Below are positions 47,745 to 58,564 of a stretch of 64,000 bases of DNA, in pieces. The notes beneath the pieces are model-generated. The model saw only the letters and a list, made by a program, of their open reading frames with translations. It had not been told where the DNA came from and ran no database searches. Both the position numbers and the translations under genes were made by a program. This stretch comes from Pelobates cultripes (taxonomy: Eukaryota; Chordata; Amphibia; Anura; Pelobatidae), in contig OW240918.1 in assembly GCA_933207985.1 (NCBI GenBank), positions 19,289,673 to 19,353,672 of the forward strand. Reading direction: 5' to 3'. The first letter of the stretch is position 1; the number at the start of each line of letters is the position of its first letter.

Positions 47745-48480
47745 AAAACATTTGGGATACAGCTAACTCAATCTAAAAAGAAAACATTAACAATACATAG
47801 TGTAAAACCACCATGACATGAATATATGAAAATGTACTATGTTGCACTCACAAACACAGAATTAAAAATCGCCTTAAATGTTCCACCTCTGGTAAAAGTC
47901 GGGGGCTGGAATTACCTCTTTTCCTCTCTATGTCATTCCTTCTATGAACCGATGAAATCTGGAATCCAGGTAGGTATATAATATAATTTAGAAAGGAGTA
48001 ACGGTGACGCGCTTATGTGTAAAATGAAATAGATATGGAGAAATATAAATACAAGTATACCTTTAAACAATAATATTTTCTTTTTGCGTTGTCAACAATT
48101 TCGTATTACCCTTTAAACAAAATGAAAAGAGATACACAACATAGTGCAAACTGTATTTTTAAAAGAAAAGGATTTTTTGAATAAATGCCAATTGGCAACT
48201 CACATTTCTGAGCTATTTAATCTAGCTCAGATTCTTGCGCCTTAGGGTCCGTTTAGGTGACCCTCTTTCTTCTTTGTATTTCTGCAATCTACCAATGAAT
48301 TAAGGCCTATCAACAAAATTCTTTAACTCAAAATTATTGAGTAAGGAATCCAATAATACATCTTGTGCGATGCTAATACTAAGATATGGACTACATTTTG
48401 TAGGGTATCTACATATAAATATAGCTACATAAATAATCTAAATAGCAGGGCATTTGTACTAAAGAGGAATAACTCTTAAA
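47745..48480. other. Intergenic DNA, nothing recognised
   Basis: No supported gene or element. Confidence 0.5.
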
Positions 48481-48484
48481 CAAG

Positions 48485-48746
48485 TTAGGGAGCTCAGTTG
48501 GTAAATTCCCTGATTACAAAACCTGTTAAAAAATTCAATTTCACAGGTTCAAATTCCAGTATGGTCAAGTCAGCCCTTCATCCTTCCAAGGTTGATAAAA
48601 TGAGTACTATCAATTGAGTAATAATAATATCTATTACTTTTCAGCTGCCGATTTCGATAATTCTGAGAGCATGCACTGGAAAGCACTTTGAGTTCCACTA
48701 GGAGAAAGGTGCTATATCAATATTAGTTATTATTATTATTATTACT
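48485..48746 (+). mobile_element. tRNA-derived SINE with an L2-type tail
   Basis: The head contains a pol III box A (GGAGCTCAGTTGGTAAA) and box B (GGTTCAAATTCC) in tRNA-like spacing. The body has CTTCATCCTTCCAAGGTTGA and AAAATGAGTACTA, a block shared by many vertebrate SINEs. The tail AGAAAGGTGCTATATCAATA and (TTA)n resembles L2 3' ends, implying mobilisation by L2 machinery. The head is mutated and cannot be a functional tRNA gene. Confidence 0.85.
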
Positions 48747-48749
48747 CAA

Positions 48750-49360
48750 TCTAGTAAACAACAGATTTTTGTCACTCATTATCATGTCTCAATTAGTTAA
48801 AGCATCACATAGAATAGATGCTTGTCTAGCTTTGGTAATAATTTGTAATCATTACTTTTTTCACCAAAGAAACCTATTAAAGGTACTGAAATCCACAGAA
48901 TTAATTACTTATGGATTCAGATGTTGAAAATATAATTATTAAACATTAGCAAACCTCAACCTTAAATACCTGTTCCTATGAACACCTATTTCTTAGAAGC
49001 ATTTTAAAGAAGTAAAAAAGTACAATGTTCTTAATAAAGAGAATGGAAAATGTTTAGGCTAGATGAACCTGCATCTGTTTACTTGGAAAAAAATATATAG
49101 AATGACATTATAAAAATATATAGAGAGTTGGTACAAACAGCTCTTTGGTAATCTGTACAAGAGAGGTCATCTATTGAGACTTGAAGAATAGAAATGTACT
49201 GTTGATAGAGAAGAACATTGTTAACAATTGGAACATTAAAGGTGTTCTCTACCGCAATAGATTGATGTATTAAACTCTAGATATGCTTTAAAAATGTCTT
49301 TAATAATATCCAATATAAATATATTGACCTATAAGTCTTGTTACATGTCTAACTGCAAAA
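48750..49360. other. Intergenic DNA, nothing recognised
   Basis: No supported feature. Confidence 0.5.
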
Positions 49361-49364
49361 TAAT

Positions 49365-49880
49365 AGGATGGGCTACTTCTGGGCAGTGGAGGTGGCAGGA
49401 TGGGTTCTACTGGACAGTGAAGCAGTAGAATAGGCTACTATTGATAAAAAAAGAGGGAAGAATGGGCTACTACTGGGCAGGTCATAATCGGCTACTGTTG
49501 GCCAGTAGCAGGGTAGAATGTGCTACTACTGAGCAGGGTAGCGGGCAGAATGGGCTACTACAGGGCAGGAAAACGTCAGGATAGGATATTCATAGGCAAG
49601 AAAGGGGAATAAATGAGACACTTTGGACAAGAGAGGGAGAAGAATTGACTAATACTAGACAGAGGAGGGGGCAGGATGAGCTACTACTGGGCAGAAGAGG
49701 GAGCAGAATAGTGTACTATTGTACAATGGAATGGTGGAGGAAGTGTATATAATGAGCAATTAATGTCCAATGGAGGGGGAATAGGCTATTACTGGACTGA
49801 GAGAGGACAGGCTACTACAGACACTGGCGAGGGGGAAAGAGGGGTGAGTGGGGTTGCTACTGGTACATTGAGGATAGAAT
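49365..49880. repeat. Degenerate minisatellite (AATGGGCTACTACTGGGCAG)
   Basis: More than ten diverged units containing (A/G)ATGGGCTACTACTGGGCAG separated by G/A-rich spacers, period roughly 40-50 bp. No coding potential. Confidence 0.82.
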
Positions 49881-50154
49881 AGTCTGCTGACAGATATATG
49901 CTCTTCATTTATATACTGATCGAATAACACATCTGCAATGCACTCAGATGTGTACCCCAGTATTTTCACTCTTACCACACATATACATGCCTCTATCCAT
50001 ACACCATGACATGCCAAGGGCACTCTTTAAAAAAAGAAAAAGCTACATGAACCCTTGGCATGGGGAGTATGTTTTAGGCCTGGCTAGTATTGTAAGAATT
50101 GACAAGAATGATCTAAATTATGTTATGTTATTACACAACATGTAAAAAAGGCCA

Positions 50155-50220
50155 AACATCAGCAATGCATCATGGGAAATGTTGTTCTATAACACCTGGA
50201 GATCTACAGTATATTTAAAT
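50155..50220. mobile_element. Fragment of a hAT-like MITE
   Basis: GCATCATGGGAAATGTTGTT and AACACCTGGAGATCTAC match the right half of the MITE units at 36.1 kb. No terminus was resolved. Confidence 0.5.
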
Positions 50221-50455
50221 CACCCCAAATCTTATGAAAGTACCAAAAGTGACATAGCATCCTTTGCAAATGCTGTTGAGGAAATGTATAGTTAACTCAT
50301 ATATTTAACAATTGCTACTAGCAAATATCATATTTTTATTCTACTTTACGCTTGTTAGGAACACATGCTATAGATAAAGACAATTTTACAAAATCCTATG
50401 TTTGATATTCAATCCTCTATAAATACACCTCTATATACAGTTGCAAAAAAAGTGT

Positions 50456-50824
50456 GTGAACCCTTTGGAATGATATGGATTTCTGCACAAATTGGTCATA
50501 AAATGTGATCTGATCATCATCTAAGTCACAATAGACAATCACAGTCTGCTTAAACTAATAACACACAAAGCATGAAATGTTGCCATGTTTTTATTGAACA
50601 CACCATGTAAACATTCACAGTGCAGGTGGGAAAAGTATGTGAACCCTTTGGAATGATATGGATTTCTGCACAAATTGGTCATAAAATGTGATCTGATCAT
50701 CATCTAAGTCACAACAATAGACAATCACAGTCTGCTTAAACTAATAACACACAAAGCATGAAATGTTGCCATGTTTTTATTGAACACACCATGTAAACAT
50801 TCACAGTGCAGGTGGAAAAAGTAT
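50456..50824. repeat. 183-bp tandem duplication inside the Tc1 element
   Basis: Copy 1 (50456-50638) and copy 2 (50639-about 50824) both begin GTGAACCCTTTGGAATGATA and run through the same non-coding 3' region. Copy 2 has a 3-bp CAA insertion. The duplicated tract includes AAAAGTATGTGAA, which is also part of the terminal repeat. Confidence 0.93.
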
Positions 50825-50838
50825 GTGAAACCTTGGAT

Positions 50839-51842
50839 TTAATAACTGGTTGAACCTCCTTTGGCAGCAATAACTTCAACCAAACGTTTCCTGTAGTTGC
50901 AGATCAGACGTGCACAACGGTCAGGAGTAATTCTTGACCATTCCTCTTTACAGAACTGTTTCAGTTCAGCAATATTCTTGGGATGTCTGGTGTGAATCGC
51001 TTTCTTGAGGTCATGCCACAGCATCTCAATCGGGTTGAGGTCAGGACTCTGACTGGGCCACTTCAGAAGGCGTATTTTCTTCTGTTTAAGCCATTCTGTT
51101 GTTGATTTACTTCTATGTTTTGGGTCATTGTCCTGTTGCAACACCCATCTTCTGTTGAGCGTCAGCTGGTAGACAGATGGCCTTAAGTTCTCCTGCAAAA
51201 TGTCTTGATAAACTTGGGAATTCATTTTTCCTTCGATGATAGCAATCCATGCAGGCCCTGAAGCAGCAAAGCAGCCCCAAACCATGATGCCCCCACCACC
51301 ATACTTCACAGTTGGGATGAGGTTTTGATGTTGATGTGTTGTGCCTTTTTTTCACCACACATGGTGTTGTGTGTTTCTTCCAAACAACTCAACTTTGGTT
51401 TCATCTGTCCACAGAATATTTTGCCAGTACTGCTGTGGAACATCCAGGTGCTCTTGTGCAAACTGTAAACGTGCAGCAATGTTTTGTTTGGTCAGCAGTG
51501 GCTTCCTCTGTGGTATCCTCCCACGAAATCCATTCTTGTTTAGTGTTTTACGTATTGTAGATTCGCTGACAGGGATGTTAGCATTTGCCAGTGACTTTTG
51601 TAAGTCTTCCTCACCTCATTGAGCAGTCTGAGCTGTGCCCTTGCAGTCATCTTTACAGGATGGCCACTCCTAGGGAGAGTAGAAGCAGTGCTGAACTTTC
51701 TCCATTTATAGACAATTTGTCTTATCATTGACTGATGAACAGCAAGGCTTTTGGAGATACTTTTATAACCCTTTCCAGCTTCATGCAAGTCAACAATTCT
51801 TAATCGTAGGTCTTCTGAGAGCTCTTTTGTGCGAGGCATCAT
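50839..51842 (-). pseudogene. Tc1 transposase, frame-shifted and nonsense-mutated
   Basis: Starts at 51842 with [20 protein letters not shown], the N-terminal helix-turn-helix DNA-binding domain of Tc1 transposases that bind the inverted repeats. After NEVRK the frame breaks near 51600 and resumes as [20 protein letters not shown], then WTDETKVELFG with the first catalytic Asp. A stop (TGA for an expected Arg) falls after HHVW near 51345. The C-terminal part runs 51309-50839 and contains QQDNDPKH (second Asp) and [11 protein letters not shown] (Glu), the DD34E pattern. The catalytic triad is intact but the two lesions destroy the protein. The stop could be a CpG transition. Confidence 0.93.
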
Positions 51843-52473
51843 TCACATCAGGCAATGCTTCTTGTGAAAAGCAAACCCAGAACTGGTGTTTATTTTTTAT
51901 AGGGCAGGGCAGCTGTAACCAACACCTTCAATCTCATCTCATTGATTGGACTCCCGTTGGCTGACATCTCACTCCAATTAGCTCTTGGAGATGTCATTAG
52001 TCTAGGGCTTCACATACTTTTCCCACCTGCACTGTGAATGTTTACATGGTGTGTTCAATAAAAACATGGCAACATTTTATTCTTTGTGTGTTATTAGTTT
52101 AGGCAGACTGTGATTGTCTATTGTTGTGACTTAGATGATGATCAGATCACATTTTATGACCAATTTGTGCAGAAATCCATACCTCATACTTCACATACTT
52201 TTTCTTGCAACTGTATGTATCTATCCTCTATAAATGTACATATGTTATTAAACTATATGGTAATATTCTTTTTAAATGTAATGTCTCTGCTTGTTATTCT
52301 TCTTTTAATCTTATATACTGAGACATTAAAATTGATTCACACCTTCTGCACATCAAAAGCGAGCTGTTAAGGCTTAATAGATATCAGTTCTTATAAAATA
52401 TAAATAAAGATATATCTTTTCACCCTAGGAAGCATCTCTCTCTTACTATCGAAATACTGATTTTACAGGTACA

Positions 52474-52962
52474 ATAAAGGAACAGTACACTACCCAAATA
52501 CAAAATAAATAAAAAAAACACTATTTAGTAGATATACTTTAAATGAAAGCTTGCATGCATTTAAATATGTATATTTTCATTGGAGTTATATCTAAAATCA
52601 GCTTGCAAAACCTGCAGTTGTCTGCTTTTGCAAGCCCCCCCACCCCCCCCTTCTAACCCCGCCCAGACTTTCAGTGGCTGTCCAATCACAGATTTCCCAA
52701 TACAGCTCAATGAAATGTCTTTGCCAGTTAGGTGCTCTGGGCATTTCCCACCTCTTGAGTCAGCTGCATTGAGCTAATATAACCAGGAAGTAACATTGTT
52801 GTTTGCTTGAAAGCCAAGGGGGTGTTTCCAAGTTAATTTATAAAAGTGTCAATTTCTATTAAAATCTGCACTTTTTGCAAAATTTTAAAAGAGGAAACAA
52901 TCTTCACACATAATGCTTTTCAGCAAGCTAAAGTTGTTTAGGAGTCTGGAGTGATCCTTTAA
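52474..52962 (-). mobile_element. T2/Kolobok-like MITE, family A, copy 2 (inverted)
   Basis: Left end ATAAAGGAACAGTACACTA, right end GGAGTGATCCTTTAA (TTAA 52959-52962). The interior is the reverse complement of the copy at 30185-30664: ATTATGTGTGAAGATTGTTT on the minus strand, TGGCTGTCCAATCACAGATT on the plus. A C-rich tract at 52629-52650 is local. Confidence 0.8.
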
Positions 52963-52969
52963 TCAGTCT

Positions 52970-55790
52970 GATAACAGCAGATTATATAAATTGTAAATTA
53001 TTTTTAAATTGTAAAAATAGAATTTGTAATTTGTTGAAGAATCATCAGATTTATACATTGTTCTATCTAGTTTTCCAGTATATATCCCCCTGACCCCCCC
53101 CCCAAAAAAAAGTTCTAAAATTGAGGACTTTATGTCATACGAATATATTTTTCTCATTCTGTTACCTTTCAATATATAGTCTCAGCCCCATGAAAAGAAA
53201 TTTAGAAAAAATACAAACAACCCCCTAAAAACGTTCTGAATTACAGGAGGAAATGGAAATCTCTTAACTTGTTTAAAATGTAGTTGTAAATGTACATACA
53301 TTTAGCAAGGCACTTGGAAAGATGTAGACCTCCAATGATATTTTACGTATGAGCACAAATTATCAACCTTTAACGAAGAACATAAAAAAGAAGAAAACGT
53401 ACTGTATAAATGACAATCTATTTAAATCATACACATAAATGAAATCTCCTTGAATTGAGACATTACTCATTTTAAACCACTTTGCTATGTTAATTTATCG
53501 CATTCTAGTTGTAGCTGTACTGGTCTGTTAATAGGGTAAAAAAGATGGTAAAGCTGTCTCTGTGTGTGAATGCACATAAGTGCAGAGTATCTTCTTCTGT
53601 TACTTTGAATGTCATGTATGGAAACTTATTAATGGAATTCCAATAAATGATTAAGTGGCTCTGGAGTGTGGCTTTTTGTTTAAGCAGCTTTGATTTGAAT
53701 GTCTTTAAGAAAAATAACTCTGAAGTATACTACTTGCATAAGTAGTCTTGCGTAAGCAGCTCTAGATTCTTACATAGAAAATATAATTAACTCTATTTAG
53801 GAAACAACTACTTTACAGTAAGTTCGGCATTGTAAAAAAAAAAATAAACCATATATTTGACAAAGTATTGGTCAGGCTTTGGACATGGAGGAAAATTCTA
53901 TCAATTATATAGAAACTGATGAAGCAGAAAAAACAACCCTCGATTTACCTTTGACTAATTAAAGGTCTCAAATCCACCACCACAACTTAGCAAACTGGTT
54001 GGTTTCATAGATGCTGCCCGCTTTTAGTAATATATACAATTGCTGATTCTGAGAAATTAACAATGCTTATATATTTCATGTAACCTACAGACTGCAAGTC
54101 ATTAAAGGTTCTTCCACAAAGACGACTTTCAATTTTTACAAGGTTAGGCTCTAATGTAAGAATTCAAAGTAAATTTCAAATTTAAGGCCAGAATAACTGA
54201 ATTGGAAAACATCTCAACGTCATATGTTCTTTCTGTTTGGTTACTCTGACTTTAAATTTGAAATTCATTTTGACTTCTCACTTCAGCATATGACCCTGCT
54301 AAAGGTCTTCACAGTCACAATTATCACTCACAACATGGACTGATTGATAGAGCATGACGACTACTGCACCTGTTTAAAATGTTTCTTAATGAGAATAACT
54401 GGTTTGGAGAAATGGCCTTAGAACTGATAACTTCATATACAAATACGGAGTAGTAGTAGTAATGTAGAAACACTAAGAAACATTCAAATAAATATCTATA
54501 TTTTTTAAGTGTCCATTTAACCAAAACAGTGAAGACAAGTAATGTGTGCTAAAAATTGTCCATACATAAACAGTTTATGTGTATTAAGATTAATACATAA
54601 CACTCAGTTTAGGTAAGAACATGTATCAACACAATCTCTTTAAAATGACAATTTGCGTATGTATATATGTAGTGAAAATCTTTTTAGGTTTGCCATTTTG
54701 AATTACAGACATGATATTTTATCCACCACAATCTCATTTGCTTGCAAAAGTAAAATTAAATAAATAAAATAAAATAAAGACACACTGCTGCATTGCATAT
54801 ATTCTCAGATAAACTATTGTTTCCTATAGTATTATTTCAATAAACAGTTATAATATTTTTTTCTTATTTCTGCTTCTTAATACAATTGAAGCCATTTCTA
54901 GGACTAGCTCAGTGTAACATGCTATGTAAATAATTAAACATTGTGTTTGCCGAGTCTTTAATGTCTACCTATTGATCATGTTTAGCTCGCTTATATTGCC
55001 TAATACATTTTTAGTGTAAAAATCTCGTTGGCTATAAAAACTTAACATACTCTCTTGATGAACCTTTTGTACCTCCCGTACATCGTATAAATTGAAATTT
55101 TATTTATGACGGTTTTAGTATGAAAATAAATATGTTGTTGTTTTTTTTAAAAGTGCTCTATTTGTAAGTCGCCAAAAGACTTGTTTTGCAATGTATTTTT
55201 ATGTTTATGTTTTGTATCCATTACATGAAAATAATAGCTAAGATGCTGATTGGGTTTTCTGTAGCATAAAAAGCAATATACTACGTCGATATTGCACAAC
55301 ATTATAATGGTAATAAAGCTGCACTGAGAGAGAGTTCATGGCAGCTGTTCTTGGGACCCTAAAATCAACTGAAATGTTAAACTACTTAGGTGATGTTTTC
55401 TCTATAATGATGGAGGTTTAAGGGTAAGGGACATCTTCAGGGAGATGGGGTATAACCCTATAGCTCTAAACATTAACCGTGCACTCACTGTGTATGACAT
55501 AAAGGGATTGGATGTATCCCTAGAGTCAGTATACAACTCTAATCTTTAATAATCTTTAACAGTGGCGGTGGAAATTAACATGGTAGTCCATTTACATACT
55601 ATTATTACACATCATAACATACACACGTGATGATTTTATGGAAAGGGATCCTTTACTTATCCCTCAATTTATTATTTTGGATAAGCTTTTCAAATGATTG
55701 AATATTTATAAAAATATTTAAATATTTATATATTTTTACATTTTTAATATACATTATGTATTTTGATATATTAATATTTTGAAAAAAAAT
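52970..55790. other. Intergenic DNA, nothing recognised
   Basis: AT-rich sequence without supported genes or elements. Confidence 0.5.
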
Positions 55791-55796
55791 TACTTT

Positions 55797-57019
55797 AAAA
55801 GCTTAACAAAAGGAGGGCGGAGCCTTACAGCCACGCTAACCGCTCGCTCATCTTGTGAGCTCCGTGCTACAAAGCCTCTAATTGCAACTTACAGCACGGA
55901 ATACAATCAGGGGACCTACCCCAGAGACGGAAGGTATCCTATACTGTTGCCTTTGCTGAGTTTTCGACCGAGATTGGCGGCTCCCACAGACGGCAGTCCT
56001 GAGGCCTAAGAGAAGGCCTACTCACAGTGGACGTGGGGGAGGCGGCCGATGCCTCTGTTCGCTGTTTTAAAATATACCAGAGGTCTTGCCTCCACTTGCA
56101 CTGCACCCTCCCCCTTGCCGGTGAGCACCTTTAGCCTGTGCTATTCCAGCAAAACCTGCACAACTTACCATCCAGAACCCCCAGTGGACAAAATGGCAGA
56201 TGCCATGTGTATAGCAGCAGCTCGGAACCTGCAACTCCATTTCATGTCCAAACTGGATGAGCTACTTAGCAACTTCTGGAATTCACTTACCCCACGCCCA
56301 AGTGCTTCTCGTACAGTACCAGCAGTGCCACCCATGCAGCAGTCCACCCAGCACTACATGCCTCCTGGGTGATGCTCAGACACAGCACTGAAGGTAAAGA
56401 AGAAGATACAGGCACTTCAGAGTGCGCCACGGCACAGAAAGCTCGGTGTGGCAAGTGTACTCCATCCTCCTTGGTCTCAGTCTGGGCAGGGACTTACTAA
56501 TTAGGCCCTTGGAGAGCCACCTTCACTCATGTGCACAAACATTTTAGCGAAGGGACTCACGAGCTTGAAGAACTGGGCTGTGATGAGGCCTGGGGCAGGA
56601 GGGGCTAAGGCATGTGGGACTCAGGATACCAGTGCAGTAACCTGTATGTGCGGGGTGTAGGCTGACATCTACCTTCCATACTTAGCGGCACTGTAGTGCA
56701 AGAGTTTCATTTCTATGTTAAGTAGTACCTTAACCAAAGCTAACAATCTTACTCAGTAGCATGTTTCCTGTCTCATAACCCTGTTTTCTCCTATTACAAC
56801 CTCTTATGCAGTCAGTAGGTTTGACATCTGTTGACAATACTTTTGATCTCTCTCCACTGACATACCTATAATGCTTGGGTTTTGTACTATTCTATGCCAT
56901 GAGAAAAATTGTTTCTCATGACTATTGAGGCTTATCTCTGCTATTGTGGCTTTGCCGGCCTGATTTGTACATCCATGCACAGAAAAAATAAAGGATTAAA
57001 AAAATAAAAGCTTAACAAA
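55797..57019 (+). mobile_element. Internally deleted L1-type LINE (or L1-mobilised retrocopy) with 15-bp target duplications
   Basis: An insertion at 55812-57004 is flanked by AAAAGCTTAACAAAA at 55797-55811 and again at 57006-57020. It ends in AATAAAGGATTAAA plus a short A-rich tail, and its left junction CTTT/AAAAGC fits an L1 endonuclease nick (TTTT/A on the other strand). The body begins GGAGGGCGGAGCC, is GC-rich for 600 bp and has a short frame at 56193 starting MADAMCIAAARNLQLHFMSK. It lacks an RT, so it is either a LINE with a large internal deletion or another transcript copied by L1. I favour the first because the 5' GC-rich leader resembles a LINE promoter. Confidence 0.75.
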
Positions 57020-57024
57020 AAACA

Positions 57025-58065
57025 TTAAATCATTAAAAAATGTATCCATCAATATTAAATCCAGGCCTTAGTTAGAAACTGTGGTTAGTAAGAGACTCAA
57101 AAAAACTCTGGGTAATTTTATGCTCATCCCCCAAAAATGTGCATTCTGTAGGAATGTGGACAAAGAGTTTTGTCTGTCTTGGAATTTAGTGGAGGTTTTG
57201 AGTAAGTCTATGGTACTTTTTGTTCAATTTATTTAAAAATATTTTTCTGTTACCATACCTTTAACTAATAAATTAGTAAATAATTAATAAAATAATAATA
57301 CGTAGATATTGTTAGATTCCTATTTAGTACTCTTTCAATGATGGGTGACTACACCCAGTAAATTTTTATGAGGCTGGATTCACTTTCTAACAGTTAACAC
57401 CATTAAAAGGCATATAATATATGGTTAAGCATGTATCAAAACATTTTTAAAGATCTATTTGCTTTTCAACAATCGGTTATTAATGTCTTAAAGAAAATAT
57501 ACCTAGCAATTTAATTAACAGTGATAAATAATATCTTTTCAATGAAGCCTACCCAGTGTCAAAAAATTCCACGCAGTGTGTGTCAATTAGTGTTGGATTT
57601 CCCATTATGAATAGAAGTCACTTGTTTTAGGGCAATTAAATTCTGGATTCCTGGACACTGCTTCAAACAAAACATACTCACAGGACACAATTATAACTTC
57701 ATTTGAAGTGCAGATGTGTGTGTACAATTACACATTGATACCATGTCCAGTTCTTCCACCATTTGGACCTATGAGTGCACGATACATTATTCCAACTGTG
57801 GTTGAAGATCTGGGTTAGCTGTCATGAACTATTGTCCTCATGGTCCTAAAATGCTGATATCATCAAAGATCATACAAAAACATGTTGATGTAATTGGGCC
57901 AAATATAGATGCATCCCCTTGGTTAAGTACTCATTTCTAAAATTATCTATATTTGCAAGCAATAGATCACTAAAGAGGGACCAACTGAAAAGCTCTTAAT
58001 CAACAGCAGAACTTTAAAACTGACAAATGACCAACCAGTATCTATACAAAGTCTCCATATAAAGC
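57025..58065. other. Intergenic DNA, nothing recognised
   Basis: No supported feature. Confidence 0.5.
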
Positions 58066-58068
58066 TTG

Positions 58069-58559
58069 TTAAAGGACCACTCTAGGCACTCAGACCACTT
58101 CAGCTTAATGAAGTGGTCTGGGTGCCAGGTCCAGCTAGGGTTAACCCATTTTTTCATAATTATAGCAGTTTCAGAGAAACTGCTATAATTATGAATGGGT
58201 TAAGCCTTCCCCACTCTAGTGGCTGTCTCATTGACATACTAAACGCTCTTACGTGCTTCTCACTGTGATTTTTCGGTGAGAGCCTTATAGCGTCCATAAA
58301 ACTTTTATTATGAAATGCTTTCTATCACCGGCAAGGCTTCGAATCTTGTGGCTCTTGGCGTCTTTATTCAGCCAGGAGGAGGATCCGGGCCGGAGAGGGA
58401 GGAGGAGAGCTCCCGCCCAGCGCTGGAAAAGGTAAGTTTAAACCCCTTTCCCCCTTCCAGAGCCGGGCGGGAGGGGGTCCCTGAGGGTGGGGGCACCCTC
58501 AGGGCACTATAGTGCCAGGAAAACGAGTATGTTTTCCTGGCACTATAGTGGTCCTTTAA
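58069..58559 (+). mobile_element. T2/Kolobok-like foldback MITE, family B, copy 1
   Basis: TTAAAGGACCACTCTAGGCA at the left and the inverted CACTATAGTGGTCCTTTAA at the right, TTAA at both edges. Each terminus is itself a hairpin: GACCACTTCAGCTTAATGAAGTGGTC at the left (only its arms are cited) and CCAGGAAAACGAGTATGTTTTCCTGG at the right. A third hairpin lies at about 58155-58200 (TATAGCAGTTTC/GAAACTGCTATA). No coding capacity. Confidence 0.88.
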
Positions 58560-58564
58560 GTCCG

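Larger units (their letters stand above)
50438..52213 (-). mobile_element. Tc1-type DNA transposon, defective
   Basis: The ends CAGTTGCAAAAAAAGTGTGTGA and, inverted, CAGTTGCAAGAAAAAGTATG are flanked by TA on both sides (50436-50437 and 52214-52215), as for Tc1/mariner. It encodes a Tc1-family transposase on the minus strand (51842-50839), inactivated by a shift and a stop. The 3' side carries a 183-bp tandem duplication. The sequence ATCCTCTATAAAT occurs just outside both ends (about 50412 and 52222), which may reflect the pre-insertion locus. Confidence 0.95.

Noticed and set aside
48485..48570. Functional tRNA gene
   Set aside because: Box A and box B are present, but the stems are degraded and the sequence continues into a SINE body and an L2-type tail.
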